Below are positions 1 through 8,547 of a stretch of DNA of 19,183 bases, in pieces (within the stretch, counting starts at the first letter, position 1; each line of letters opens with the position of its first letter). The notes under the pieces were generated by a model, which was given only the letters and a program-made list of their open reading frames with translations, ran no database searches and was not told the DNA's origin. The position numbers were made by a program, and so were the translations under genes. The stretch is from Flavobacteriales bacterium. GTDB lineage: Bacteria > Bacteroidota > Bacteroidia > UBA10329. The DNA is taken from contig JACJZQ010000025.1 in NCBI GenBank assembly GCA_020635495.1, forward strand, positions 1 through 19,183. Reading direction: 5' to 3'.

Positions 1-891
1 CCGTTGGCGCAGTATGGTTCTCCCTCAGGTGGAGAATGGACCATCCTCTCGCAGACGCAAACTCAGGTAACCGCTCAAGATCTGGGCGTGGGCATGTTCC
101 CATTGCATTACGTGGTAGAGAATGAGGCCTGCCTGGACACAGCCACCGTCATGGTGGAAGTGATGGAAGCCGTCCCTGCTTCATTCACACTTAGCACCGA
201 CACGCTGTGCATGAACTACGGCACGCTTGAACTGACCAACGGAAGCCCCGCAGGAGGCTATTATTTCGGCCCGGGCGTCAACAACAATCAGTTCGACCCA
301 ATGGATGCAGGAGCAGGAACGTTCTCGTTGGCCTACGGCTATGATGAAGGAGTGGGTTGTGCCGATACGGCCTATGTGGATATTGAGGTGTTGGAAAGTC
401 CTGAAGCAACGCTAACCTCATCGTATTACTACTTCTGTATTGACGATTTCATTGAATTCGCACAGCTAACAGGGCAACCAGCCGGTGGTGTTTACTTCGG
501 GCCCGGTGTAAATGGAAACGAATTCGACCCGGCCGAAGCTAATGAGGGCACACATGAGATAGGCTATGCCTACGAGAATGCTGAGGGTTGTTCAGATACT
601 GCCTTTATTGAGATTGAGGTTGATCTATGTCCAAATGTGGCCGAAATTGACCACAACGCCATGCAGGTCTATCCGAACCCTGCGAAGGATGTGTTCACCG
701 TCAACTTCCGCGATGCTTCGGTGGAAGGAATGTTGGAGATACGCGATATGCTGGGCAGACTCGTCCATCAGGAAGCGATCAATGGGGTTTCATCGCTCAG
801 ATTGGAAGCCACGTGGCCAGCGGGAAATTACCAGCTCATGCTCCTTACGGATGAGTTTATCGGTGTGGAGCGGTTGATCACAACAAAATGA
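1..891 (+). CDS. T9SS cargo protein, C-terminal part (partial)
   Basis: The reading frame is open at the window edge, so this is the C-terminal part of a larger secreted protein; the TTG at 4 is not a convincing start. Counting from that codon, three Ig/PKD-like repeats are visible at about residues 5-53, 67-130 and 143-207. They share PAGG-x-YFGPGV, FDP and GC-x-DTA signatures with regularly placed cysteines. Residues 221-295 form a type A T9SS sorting domain (VYPNP start, MLG-x-LVHQ, ATWPAG). The family role is export across the outer membrane by the type IX system followed by surface attachment, so this is probably an adhesin-like or structural surface protein. Its sorting domain closely matches that of the protein at 2039. 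It converges on the cytochrome gene with a 7-bp gap. The substrate or ligand is unknown. Confidence 0.85.
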   Translation, partial: PLAQYGSPSGGEWTILSQTQTQVTAQDLGVGMFPLHYVVENEACLDTATVMVEVMEAVPASFTLSTDTLCMNYGTLELTNGSPAGGYYFGPGVNNNQFDPMDAGAGTFSLAYGYDEGVGCADTAYVDIEVLESPEATLTSSYYYFCIDDFIEFAQLTGQPAGGVYFGPGVNGNEFDPAEANEGTHEIGYAYENAEGCSDTAFIEIEVDLCPNVAEIDHNAMQVYPNPAKDVFTVNFRDASVEGMLEIRDMLGRLVHQEAINGVSSLRLEATWPAGNYQLMLLTDEFIGVERLITTK

Positions 892-898
892 CCAAAGA

Positions 899-1873
899 TC
901 ATTTTTCCATTTCGATGACCCAGATGCCGCGCAGTTCGTTCTCGCCATAACCCGTGGCCAGATCGCTCGGATATAGTTTCTCGATCATGCTCAAGGTTTC
1001 TGGAGTGATATCGGCCTGCGGTTTTCCGTGGCATTGCAGGCACATCTTATTGGTCAGAATAGGATAGTAGCCAATGGCTTTGTTCTCAATTTCGGTCAAT
1101 TTTCCCTTCGGTGTTCGGCCCTCGGCCAGTTCATTTTTGGCGAAAGCAATGTAATCCAACTCTTGTTGGTTGGCAGCATTGTTCGGGTTACGATTCCTAT
1201 CAGATACCCGTTTAATACTTGCATTCAGGGCCACTGCCATGCTATCGGTAAGCGGAATGGCCCTTGTGTTGCAGAACTCCAGCGCGTGTTCAGTGCCTCT
1301 TTGCTGTATGGCATTCAGCAGATTCTTGCCTAGAACAGCCTTGGTTGCCAACGCCAGATCTTTGCCTTCCTTCAGGTAGTTGGTGGCTTCTTTCGGAGCG
1401 TGTTTCAGGTATTCCAGATCCTGCTGATACTGGTTCTCGTTCCAGTTCACATCTTCAACGGCCGAATGGTAGATGTATCTGGCAACGGCCGCGTACTGTT
1501 CATCGGTAAATCCCAAATTGGGCATCAACGCATACTTGTCAAACAATTCGGGCATTTGAGACTTGCTTTGTGCTGGCGCAGAAAGAAATCCGACCATGGA
1601 AGCTACAAAGGCTTCCTTAGTGGTATTCTTCTTCAGGTAGCCCGCTTTCAGTTCGGCAAATGATGGGGCAATGCCATTGTCAACGCCCGCTTTGGTGGGA
1701 TGACATGATGAACAGTTCTGCGAAAAGACCGCCACACCTTCGCGATTGAAATTTTCAGGTGCCGTGATGGTCTGCGATTCGGGAGTTGCCTCTTTCGGTT
1801 TATCGGCACAATTGCTCAGAAGAAAAATACCAGCGATGATGGTGGCCAGCACAGTAAGTTTGGGTAGCGTCAT
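899..1873 (-). CDS. Cytochrome c lipoprotein with Tll0287-like (DUF3365) domain
   Basis: This 324-residue protein begins with a lipoprotein signal peptide (LLSNC, Cys22 as the lipidation site). A c-type heme motif CSSCH follows at residues 54-58, with LMPNLGF near residue 117 as a plausible axial methionine, giving a class I cytochrome domain over roughly residues 40-140. The second half looks like the Tll0287/DUF3365 heme-sensor family, with a second heme motif CLQCH at 278-282 and a conserved-looking C-terminus. It is probably an outer- or inner-membrane-anchored periplasmic electron carrier or redox/ligand sensor; its partner is not encoded nearby. It lies convergent to the T9SS gene and divergent from the gene at 2039, sharing a 165-bp intergenic region with it. 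Heme attachment is secure from the motifs; the exact role is inferred. Confidence 0.85.
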   Translation of the reverse strand: MTLPKLTVLATIIAGIFLLSNCADKPKEATPESQTITAPENFNREGVAVFSQNCSSCHPTKAGVDNGIAPSFAELKAGYLKKNTTKEAFVASMVGFLSAPAQSKSQMPELFDKYALMPNLGFTDEQYAAVARYIYHSAVEDVNWNENQYQQDLEYLKHAPKEATNYLKEGKDLALATKAVLGKNLLNAIQQRGTEHALEFCNTRAIPLTDSMAVALNASIKRVSDRNRNPNNAANQQELDYIAFAKNELAEGRTPKGKLTEIENKAIGYYPILTNKMCLQCHGKPQADITPETLSMIEKLYPSDLATGYGENELRGIWVIEMEK

Positions 1874-2038
1874 GATTTTGATTTTCGATGTGGCGAAGGT
1901 GCATAGGAAAAACGGAACCGTAGGTGAGCGAGGTTACCCGCATCACACAGAAAGATGACGAACCCGAACCTCTTCCGTGACCTTTGTCATGAAGAGATGG
2001 CCGATGACCAAGTACTATTACGGTGTTAAATCAAAGCT

Positions 2039-3490
2039 ATGAAACGACCATTACTTTCTCTCGTTCTACTGTTGTTGTTCGGTATTACGGCAAACGCGCA
2101 GAACCGATACTTCGGTGAGGTTTTCAGTTCGGTGTCTGTTGCCCATGATGTGGTTTACGGCAATAACCTGTCGGTGCTTACGGGGTCTCCCGTGGCTCAA
2201 GACCTTCACATGGATATTTACACTCCAGATGGCGATACGGTCAGCACAAGGCCCGTGGTGTTGGTGGTACATGATGGCGAAATGATTTCGTACCCATACA
2301 ATCAGGAATGTGTTGGAAACAAGGACGATGCGCACATTGTGGAACTCTGCACCCGTTTGGCAAAGTATGGCTATGTGGTGGCTGCGGTCGATTATCGATT
2401 GGGATGGAATCCTGCCGCCTCACAGCAATCAGTACGTACCAGTACATATATCAACGCCCTCTACAGAGGAATGCAGGATGTAAGGAATGCCGTTCGTTTT
2501 TTCAGATGGAGTGCAGATAATGGCAATCCATACGCTGTCAATGCAGACAGGATATCAGTAATAGGTGAGGGAACAGGTGCTGAACTGGCCGTATGGACCG
2601 GGACATTTGACCGTTACGAGGAAATGGATATGCCCAAATTCTTAGATCCAAGCACATTGAATATACTGGTGGATTCTGCTGAGGTTGGAAATGTGTATGG
2701 CACACAAACCAGACCGTTGAACTTGGCCAATTATCCCACTTACAGTTCGGAGGTGTCCTTTATCGGGTCTTTGGGCGGTGCGGTAGGAGACAGTACATGG
2801 ATAGAGGTTGGTGAACCGCCCATTGTGAGCATGCATTGCCCAAGCAATCCGTTCGTGCCGTTCGGTTTCGGGGCCGTTATTGTTAGCGTTACCGGAGATT
2901 TTCTCATTAACGTTTCGGGTTCTCGGGATGTGCAGCGTATCTCAGGTCTCCTGGGTAACAATCAGAGTTACGTTTCGGCCATGCTCAGCGACCCTGTTTC
3001 GCAGATCGCAAACAGCAATAACGGTGGGTATAAAGGACTTTATCCGCTCATTAGACCAACCGTTGAATCATCGCCATGGCAATGGTGGGATGTGAGCTGT
3101 CCGAACCATACGCAGGCGAGTGCGACAAACTCCGACATGTCGGAAACCAAAGGCCAAGCCTACATTGATACCATCATGGCCTACATGGCACCTCGCATGG
3201 CATTGGCCAACGGATTCATTAACAGTGGCGTTGGAATTGAAGAGTACAGAACTATCGAGCTCGGTGTTTATCCTAATCCGACCTCCGATGTCTTTACTGT
3301 TTCATGGGATAACCCTTCGGTACATGGAACGCTTCAAGCGTACAATATGCTAGGGGAACTTGTGCATCAGCAACCACTGAATGGTTCTTCATCCATAAGG
3401 TTGCAGGCCACTTGGCCAGCCGGAACTTACCACCTTGTGGTGGTTACCGAAGAGGCAATTGGCGTAAAGCGGTTGGTTGTAACCGAGTAA
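2039..3490 (+). CDS. Secreted alpha/beta-hydrolase-fold protein with T9SS sorting domain, catalytic residues apparently lost
   Basis: This is a 483-residue secreted protein. A signal peptide (to about residue 20, ...TANA|Q) precedes a carboxylesterase-like alpha/beta-hydrolase fold over about residues 40-390, with VVLVVHDG as the oxyanion-side strand and VDYRLGW. A type A T9SS sorting domain occupies 409-483. The nucleophile elbow, normally G-x-S-x-G, reads GEGTG (176-180) with Gly at the nucleophile position. The usual acid segment, HG-x-x-D-x-x-VP in the family, reads HCPSNPFVPF (266-275) with Asn in place of Asp. I therefore infer a non-catalytic surface protein, or a family with a rearranged site. 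The start ATG at 2039 fits the signal peptide. It is divergent from the cytochrome lipoprotein and stands alone on its strand. Confidence 0.82.
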   Translation: MKRPLLSLVLLLLFGITANAQNRYFGEVFSSVSVAHDVVYGNNLSVLTGSPVAQDLHMDIYTPDGDTVSTRPVVLVVHDGEMISYPYNQECVGNKDDAHIVELCTRLAKYGYVVAAVDYRLGWNPAASQQSVRTSTYINALYRGMQDVRNAVRFFRWSADNGNPYAVNADRISVIGEGTGAELAVWTGTFDRYEEMDMPKFLDPSTLNILVDSAEVGNVYGTQTRPLNLANYPTYSSEVSFIGSLGGAVGDSTWIEVGEPPIVSMHCPSNPFVPFGFGAVIVSVTGDFLINVSGSRDVQRISGLLGNNQSYVSAMLSDPVSQIANSNNGGYKGLYPLIRPTVESSPWQWWDVSCPNHTQASATNSDMSETKGQAYIDTIMAYMAPRMALANGFINSGVGIEEYRTIELGVYPNPTSDVFTVSWDNPSVHGTLQAYNMLGELVHQQPLNGSSSIRLQATWPAGTYHLVVVTEEAIGVKRLVVTE

Positions 3491-3495
3491 ACTGT

Positions 3496-3593
3496 GTCAT
3501 TCCGAGTGAGGAACGAACCGAGGAATCTTATACATGAGATTTAGCTGTGCTGAGAATTGTTCTCGACTACGCTAAAGTCTCGCTCAAAATGAC
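3496..3593. repeat. Imperfect inverted-repeat element (GTCATTCCGAG type)
   Basis: The element starts GTCATTCCGAGTGAGG and ends CTCGCTCAAAATGAC. These termini are imperfect inverted copies of each other, with an internal GAGGAATCT / TCTCGACTACGCT pair. Elements of this look are widespread between genes of Bacteroidota. It fills the gap between convergent genes and may form a cruciform or act as a bidirectional transcript end; neither is shown. Confidence 0.6.
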
Positions 3594-3600
3594 CTAACTA

Positions 3601-3624
3601 TTCACTGGTCGCTGTTCACTGGTC
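3601..3624. repeat. Short direct repeat TTCACTGGTC, twice
   Basis: TTCACTGGTC occurs at 3601-3610 and 3615-3624, separated by GCTG. The second copy overlaps the end of the methyltransferase gene on the minus strand and supplies its last residues (SDQ) and its TGA stop, so the C-terminus of that protein appears to be repeat-derived. Confidence 0.5.
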
Positions 3625-4218
3625 ACTCTTTTTTACCAATTCCACCCACAGTTCATTCCCCAATCTTGGCTTGATGGAATTCTCGCAGGGTTTCATGCTG
3701 GCAATCTCAAATAGGTTATCGAAATAGCCTTCATATTCCTTTACACTACCACCGAATGGCGGCCCTTGCTCCGTGAGTTCAAAGCAGAACATCAAGCCAC
3801 ATAGTTTTCCGTTGGGAGCCAGCAGTTCGAGCATCTTCTTCGCATAATCTGAACGCATTTTCGGGTCGAGTGCGCAGAAGAAGGTCTGCTCCAGAATGAG
3901 GTCGTATTGGCCTTGGTGCTCAAAGAAATCTCCGCAGAAAAGATGGTCTTCTGGGAAATGCGGAGCCCGCTTCTTGAATCCTTCCAAAGCCAGCGGAGCA
4001 ATATCGATCACATATACGTTCTCAAAACCTTGTTCGTGCAGGTATTCAGCTTCGTACGCATTCCCACAACCAGGTATCAGAATTCGAATGCTCTTATCCG
4101 TCAGTGTATCGATGTACTCCTTCAACGGAGTAGTGGGCGCACCCACATCCCAACCAATTTGATTTCCTGCATAGCGGTTGTTCCAGAAGTCCTTATCCAA
4201 GTTCATAGCTGCTGACAT
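3616..4218 (-). CDS. TPMT-family S-adenosylmethionine-dependent methyltransferase
   Basis: This 200-residue cytoplasmic protein belongs to the thiopurine/thiol methyltransferase-like class I fold. Visible features are FWNNRYAG near the N-terminus, IGWDVGAPTTPL (21-32), SAM motif I ILIPGCGNAYE (46-56), the ribose-binding acidic position in VIDIAPLAL (70-78), and EQTFFCAL (110-117), which is characteristic of the TPMT superfamily. Members methylate small thiols, halides or other nucleophiles; the substrate here cannot be read from sequence. The length is typical. The start is taken at ATG 4218, but an in-frame ATG at 4206 (Met5) is equally plausible. The C-terminal SDQ and stop lie in a short direct repeat. 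It is flanked by inverted-repeat elements on both sides and is probably transcribed alone. Confidence 0.85.
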   Translation of the reverse strand: MSAAMNLDKDFWNNRYAGNQIGWDVGAPTTPLKEYIDTLTDKSIRILIPGCGNAYEAEYLHEQGFENVYVIDIAPLALEGFKKRAPHFPEDHLFCGDFFEHQGQYDLILEQTFFCALDPKMRSDYAKKMLELLAPNGKLCGLMFCFELTEQGPPFGGSVKEYEGYFDNLFEIASMKPCENSIKPRLGNELWVELVKKSDQ

Positions 4219-4261
4219 TAATTACTTTTCTGCTGATACGAAACGTAAGTTCAGCGAAGCT

Positions 4262-4371
4262 AATTACGAATAAACCACGAATATTCGAATAGGCTGAATT
4301 GCTGTGTCGTTGCTGATGGCGTTTCAGGGAAAGAATTTGTCATATTCGTACCGCTTGCGGCATTCGTAATT
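4262..4371. repeat. Intergenic inverted-repeat element with AATTACGAAT termini
   Basis: AATTACGAAT at 4262-4271 is exactly complementary to ATTCGTAATT at 4362-4371. Inside are further ATTCG/CGAAT pairs (CACGAATATTCGAAT and CATATTCGTACCG). It occupies most of the gap between rlmD and the TPMT-type gene, two genes that share a strand. Confidence 0.5.
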
Positions 4372-4390
4372 CGCATCAGCCTTACTGCCG

Positions 4391-5800
4391 TTAAGTCGTT
4401 CTTCGCTCAAGCAGTACAACACTCTCCACATGATGCGTATGCGGGAACATATCCACCGGCCGTGCCTTCTTCACCTCATAGTTCTGGCTCAGCAACTGCA
4501 CATCGCGCGCTTGGGTAGCCGGGTTGCAACTCACATAAACAATGCGGTCGGGTAGGAGTTCATTCAACCGCGCCACCACATCGGCATGCATGCCTGCACG
4601 GGGCGGGTCGGTAATGACCACATCGGGTTTCCCTTCCTTGGCAATGAGTTCCTGCGTGAACACATCCTTCATGTCGCCTGCGTAGAACGTGCAGTTGTCG
4701 ATGCCGTTCAGTTCCGCGTTCACTTTCGCGTCATCAATGGCGGCTTCCACGTATTCAATGCCCACCACCTTCTTGGCCTTTTTGGCCACGAACTGCGCGA
4801 TGGTTCCCGTTCCCGTGTAAAGGTCATACACCACTTCATCGCCTTTCAGGTCGGCAAAATCGCGCGCCACTTTGTAAAGCTCGTACGCCTGCGGACCGTT
4901 CGTCTGGTAGAACGATTTCGGCCCCACGCGGAACTTCAACCCTTCCATTTCCTCCAGAATGTGGTCCTTGCCGTGGTGCACCTGTATGTCGAGGTCAGCG
5001 ATGGTGTCATTTGGCTTGTTGTTGTACACCCACAGCACCGAAGCCAACTGCGGGAATTCCGCCACCAGTGTGTCCAGAATCAACTTCACATCCTTCGGAC
5101 GGTCTTCCGCCACGCTCAGTATCACCATCCATTCGCCCGTCATGGTGCTGCGCACGATGAGGTTGCGCAGAAAACCCTTCTGTTCGTTCAGATTGTAGTA
5201 CGAGAATTCGTTGGCCAAGGCCATTTCGCGCACGCGGTTGCGGATGGCATTGCTCGGCTCGCCCATCAGGTGGCACTGCTTGATGTCGAGCACCTTATCC
5301 CAACGACCGGGCACGTGAAAGCCAAGTGAAGGCACGTCATCGAACACCTGTCCGCTGTCAATTTCCTCCTGCGTCAGCCAACGCTTGTGCGAAAAACTGA
5401 ACTCCAACTTGTTGCGGTACTCGAACACATTGGCCGAACCCAGAATGGGCTCGAACGCCTCCACCTGCACCTTCCCGATGCGTTGCAGCGCATCGCGCAC
5501 CTGTTTGTTCTTGAATTCCAGTTGCTTCTCGTACGTCAGATGCTGCCATTTGCAGCCGCCACACACCCCGAAATAACCACACTTGGGATCAATGCGCAGC
5601 TTCGAAAACTCCTTCACCCGCATCACATGCCCCTCCGCGTAGTTCTTGCGCTTGCGCTTGATCATGATGTCGCACACATCGCCCGGAATCACACCCGTTA
5701 CGAATACCACCATTTCATCCACCCGCGCCAGCGCCTGCCCCTTGTCTGCAATATCAAGGATGGTCACGTTTTCGAGTATCTGTTTCCGTCTTCTGCCCAT
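4391..5800 (-). CDS. rlmD: 23S rRNA (uracil-C5)-methyltransferase RlmD
   Basis: This 469-residue protein of the RumA/RlmD family uses SAM to methylate a uridine of 23S rRNA at C5 (U1939 in the E. coli enzyme). A TRAM RNA-binding domain covers about residues 5-65. Iron-sulfur cysteines are at C74, C80, C83 and C176 (CGYFGVCGGC and KQCHLM). The Rossmann methyltransferase domain carries DLYTGTGTIAQF (326-337) and DPPRAGMH (398-405), and the catalytic nucleophile is C425 in YVSCNPATQ. The C-terminal HTHHVES stretch is also typical. The length fits the family and no key residue is missing. The rRNA family assignment is strong; the exact position in this organism is by homology. The gene is GC-richer than the accessory region that follows. 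Confidence 0.93.
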   Translation of the reverse strand: MGRRRKQILENVTILDIADKGQALARVDEMVVFVTGVIPGDVCDIMIKRKRKNYAEGHVMRVKEFSKLRIDPKCGYFGVCGGCKWQHLTYEKQLEFKNKQVRDALQRIGKVQVEAFEPILGSANVFEYRNKLEFSFSHKRWLTQEEIDSGQVFDDVPSLGFHVPGRWDKVLDIKQCHLMGEPSNAIRNRVREMALANEFSYYNLNEQKGFLRNLIVRSTMTGEWMVILSVAEDRPKDVKLILDTLVAEFPQLASVLWVYNNKPNDTIADLDIQVHHGKDHILEEMEGLKFRVGPKSFYQTNGPQAYELYKVARDFADLKGDEVVYDLYTGTGTIAQFVAKKAKKVVGIEYVEAAIDDAKVNAELNGIDNCTFYAGDMKDVFTQELIAKEGKPDVVITDPPRAGMHADVVARLNELLPDRIVYVSCNPATQARDVQLLSQNYEVKKARPVDMFPHTHHVESVVLLERRTT

Positions 5801-5823
5801 GGCGCAAATATAGAGTTGGGCGA

Positions 5824-5883
5824 GTTCAAAGTTTAAGGTTCAAAGTGAGGCAACCTTGAACTTGGAACCAAGAACCTTGAACT
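5824..5883. repeat. Inverted GTTCAAAG/CTTGAAC-rich repeat
   Basis: GTTTAAGGTTC (5831-5841) pairs with GAACCTTGAAC (5872-5882) at ten of eleven positions, and GTTCAAAG-like words recur throughout. It lies just upstream of rlmD (start 5800) and could form a hairpin in either strand. Confidence 0.45.
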
Positions 5884-5948
5884 CTTTAGGGCGTTACCGC
5901 TGCAACCACGAAGTGCCTCACGAACTTGTTCGTAATCCCTATAGTTTA

Positions 5949-6015
5949 CCCTGAGCGCAGCCGAAGGGCACGCCACCTGCAACCGTCATTGCGAGCCGAA
6001 GGCGCGGCAATCTCT
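5949..6015. repeat. Two short GC-rich imperfect palindromes
   Basis: CCCTGAGCGCAGCCGAAGGG (5949-5968) is followed by a GTCATTGCGAG...GGCAATCTC element (5984-6015). Both are of types that recur between genes in Bacteroidota. They sit between rlmD and the AT-rich module and mark its left border. Confidence 0.5.
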
Positions 6016-6087
6016 AAGACCTCATCTATTAGGCTTCAGAATGTTGTTGCTTTGAGGAGGATTGGGTAGTATTGGAGTTCATGTAAG

Positions 6088-6885
6088 ATGTTCACCTTAA
6101 TGAGAAGGTATTCAGCAAACTACTCTTATTCCAATCACAATTTTGTCATCCAGAACCTTGAAGGAACGAGGATTGACAATGAGTTTTTACCTGCAGTTTG
6201 TATCCTGAAGAATATTCTTCAAAGAGGATGTCCAACACTGCTTTCCAAGTATTTGCAAGGGCATCTAGGTGCAATTCATAAGACTGAGTCTTTTAAAAAG
6301 CCCTATCCATTAATTTCTAATGAAGTACCCAAATGGGAAAGGATCATCCGTGGAGATGTTCAACGGGATAATTATCCTGCGAAGCGTTTTTTTGAGGAAC
6401 TGCTGCCGAAGCATTTATCGGAGTATAGGTTTATTCAGCAGTTGATTGTACCCGAAGTACCTATCAATACAATAACTCAGGTTGAGGTAGACGGATTTAA
6501 TGGCCAGCAAGTAGATTTTTATCTGCCACAAGCATATTTGATCATTGAAATTGACGGGGCTCATCATGATCCACTTGAAGATGAAATCAGAGACCAGCAC
6601 ACAGAAAGTTTTGGAATAAAGACAATTAGAATCACAACTAACGAGGTTGAAACTGAAAACGAATCTTTCAAGGCTAAGATTCAAACAATAAAAGAAAGGG
6701 TTGATTTGAAGAGGGATTTGGCTGGTCAGGAAAACAGAAGAATAACAACTCAGTTTTCATTTCATTTGAACGATTATAAACGCGGATATGAAGAAGGGAT
6801 TGATTTCTCTGCTTTCTACCAGGCAACTGCGATAATTCGTTTTCAATTATTGGTACTTGGAGTTGCTGGAGAATGGAATTCTTGA
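6088..6885 (+). CDS. N-terminal nuclease fragment of the RecQ-like fusion
   Basis: This 265-codon open stretch is the intact N-terminal part of the broken helicase gene. After about 100 residues of unknown fold comes a nuclease-like core: FFEELLPKHL (about 101-110), QQVDFYL with D143, IIEIDGAHH with E154 and D156, then RDQH...GIKTIRI. This D...E-x-D pattern with following His and a terminal IRI strand is that of DUF559/Vsr-like PD-(D/E)XK nucleases, which cut DNA. The TGA at 6883 follows a frameshift near 6860: in another frame the text continues LLENGILDFSK and then returns to frame as FELLSNVADEF. The start could be ATG 6088 or ATG 6100. It is AT-richer than rlmD. Confidence 0.6.
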   Translation: MFTLMRRYSANYSYSNHNFVIQNLEGTRIDNEFLPAVCILKNILQRGCPTLLSKYLQGHLGAIHKTESFKKPYPLISNEVPKWERIIRGDVQRDNYPAKRFFEELLPKHLSEYRFIQQLIVPEVPINTITQVEVDGFNGQQVDFYLPQAYLIIEIDGAHHDPLEDEIRDQHTESFGIKTIRITTNEVETENESFKAKIQTIKERVDLKRDLAGQENRRITTQFSFHLNDYKRGYEEGIDFSAFYQATAIIRFQLLVLGVAGEWNS

Positions 6886-7080
6886 TTTTTCAAAATGTGG
6901 AAGTTTGAACTTCTTTCTAATGTAGCAGATGAGTTTGCCCAACTAGCAATTGAAGACCTTTTCTGCTGGCTTGAACCGATACTTAAACTTGCAAAGGTTG
7001 ATTGGAATAGACCGAACTATTCAATTGCATTGTAAATGATTCACCGGAGGCATTCAGCACAGCAAAGAATACTATAAAGG

Positions 7081-7365
7081 TTGATTTCAGTTTATGTAAA
7101 CGGTACACGGATGAGTTTCGGTATAGTTCTGAACATACTTTTCGTAAGAACAGATTACCTTGATGAGTACCGTTACTTTCCTAATACCGAGGCTATCGAT
7201 CCAGCATCAGTCTCTTTTCAACCTTACGATTACTTCAATGTTGCGACCACAGAGTTCAAAAAGTATGAACTGAAATTCGGAGGAGATTTCTCAGATGAGA
7301 AAAATCTGTTGTTTTTGTTGGAGAATATATTTCTTCAAGATGTAACCGGATCTGACCTTCAATGA
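7081..7365 (+). pseudogene. Linker fragment of the broken helicase gene
   Basis: The reliable part begins near 7147, where the frame reads TDYLDEYRYFPNTEAID and runs to NIFLQD before drifting out near 7350. The TTG at 7081 is not a real start; the true text just upstream lies in another frame (VNDSPEAFSTAKNTIK, 7032-7146). It joins the nuclease part to the helicase entry motif. No domain is recognised. Confidence 0.5.
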
Positions 7366-7699
7366 AGGTCAATTGCCGATTATCGCAAATGCCCTTTCCG
7401 GTAATCATACAATCGGTCTATTGCCAACAGGTAGCGGTAAATCCGTCTGTTATCAACTCGCTGCAATTCTACAGCCCGCCATAAGCTTCGTGGTGTGTCC
7501 CATTAAATCTTTGATGTACGACCAAAAGGCAGACTTAGACTCGATACGGTTTACCAGTGTAAACCTGATTACAAGCGATAACAAGGGACCAGAAAGAAGA
7601 GAATTCAGAAGGAGTTTGGTGATGGTAAATACATGTTCATTTTTATATCGCCAGAGAGGTTTCAAACACAAACGTTCAGGGATTATTTGTCAACTGTAA
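7355..7699 (+). pseudogene. Helicase fragment with Walker A motif
   Basis: The frame starts with TFNEGQLPII, the glutamine-bearing entry motif of RecQ-type helicases. It continues with GLLPTGSGKSVCYQLAA (Walker A lysine and serine present) and FVVCPIKSLMYDQ (motif Ia region). True homology ends near 7610 at ERREFRR. The text then continues in another frame as EFGDGKYMFIFISPERF to DEVHCLSEW (7612-7758). The ATPase site therefore exists in the DNA but is split between frames. Confidence 0.65.
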
Positions 7700-8041
7700 A
7701 CAGCCGGTATAGTATTGCATATGCGGTTATTGATGAAGTTCATTGCTTGTCAGAATGGGGAACATGATTTCAGGACATCTTACCTTGAATCTTGCGAATA
7801 CTATCAAAAGATTCTGTGGAAATCTAAGTTTATTGCCTTGACCGCTACAGCATCATTAATGTTTTAAAGGACATCAAAAATGAACTGACATTTGGAATAG
7901 AGCGGGAAATATCAAAACTCTACAAGACTACACTAGAGAATTGGATTTTGATGTTGTGGATGATGGTTCGAACAATAGACAGAAAGTCGTTACTCTAATT
8001 GAGCAGATGGATGATTCGAATCGCATCCTTACACCAAAAAA

Positions 8042-8515
8042 GAATCTGACTCGTACTTACTGGAATCATTTGAAGATTCAAGATGCGGGAATCTGAAGTT
8101 TAAAATGCTAGATGATGTTATTCACTTTCAAAATCAATTTGAGGCTTCACGTAAGATTCTATTCTATTCAGGGTCTGCTGTTGAACGAATTCCGATAATG
8201 ACGGATGATGAATTTGATAAGTATAGAAAGAATACCCAAGATGATTTTAAGGCGAATGAGTTCACCCTGCTTACTGCAACTAAGGCTTTTGGGATGGGCG
8301 TTAATAAACTAAATATCCATTATACAATTCACTACGGAATCCCTGGGTCAATGGAAGCGCTGTATCAAGAAGGAGGAAGAGCAGGTAGGGACAAAGAAAA
8401 GTTCAAGAAAGAACAAGCAAAAGTGCTATATACTGTTTACGAAATCAACATCAGAAAAACAGATATCGACAAGGCCTTGGAAACAGGCAACGCCTCTATC
8501 GACTTTTCTCAATAA
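8042..8515 (+). CDS. Helicase C-terminal RecA-like domain fragment (motifs V-VI)
   Basis: This open stretch of the broken gene carries the second RecA-like lobe: KILFYSGSAVERI, then TATKAFGMGVNK (motif V region), IHYGIPGSMEALYQ and EGGRAGRDKE (motif VI with its arginines). This is the strongest evidence that the family is RecQ rather than another DEAD/DEAH group. The first ATG-type start, 8105, is internal; the frame is homologous from about 8042 (ESDSYLLESFED). The TAA at 8513 follows a frameshift, and the protein continues in the next frame from about 8520. Confidence 0.6.
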   Translation, partial: ESDSYLLESFEDSRCGNLKFKMLDDVIHFQNQFEASRKILFYSGSAVERIPIMTDDEFDKYRKNTQDDFKANEFTLLTATKAFGMGVNKLNIHYTIHYGIPGSMEALYQEGGRAGRDKEKFKKEQAKVLYTVYEINIRKTDIDKALETGNASIDFSQ

Positions 8516-8547
8516 AAAGAAAGGTTAATCAGGATCATGAACCCAAT

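Noticed and set aside
4586..5329. 247-codon open frame antisense to rlmD
   Set aside because: It is a His/Val-rich shadow of a GC-rich conserved gene with no domain of its own.
6860..8515. Programmed ribosomal frameshifting in the RecQ-like gene
   Set aside because: There are about eleven shifts in both directions without recurring slippery sites; recent mutation or assembly error is simpler.
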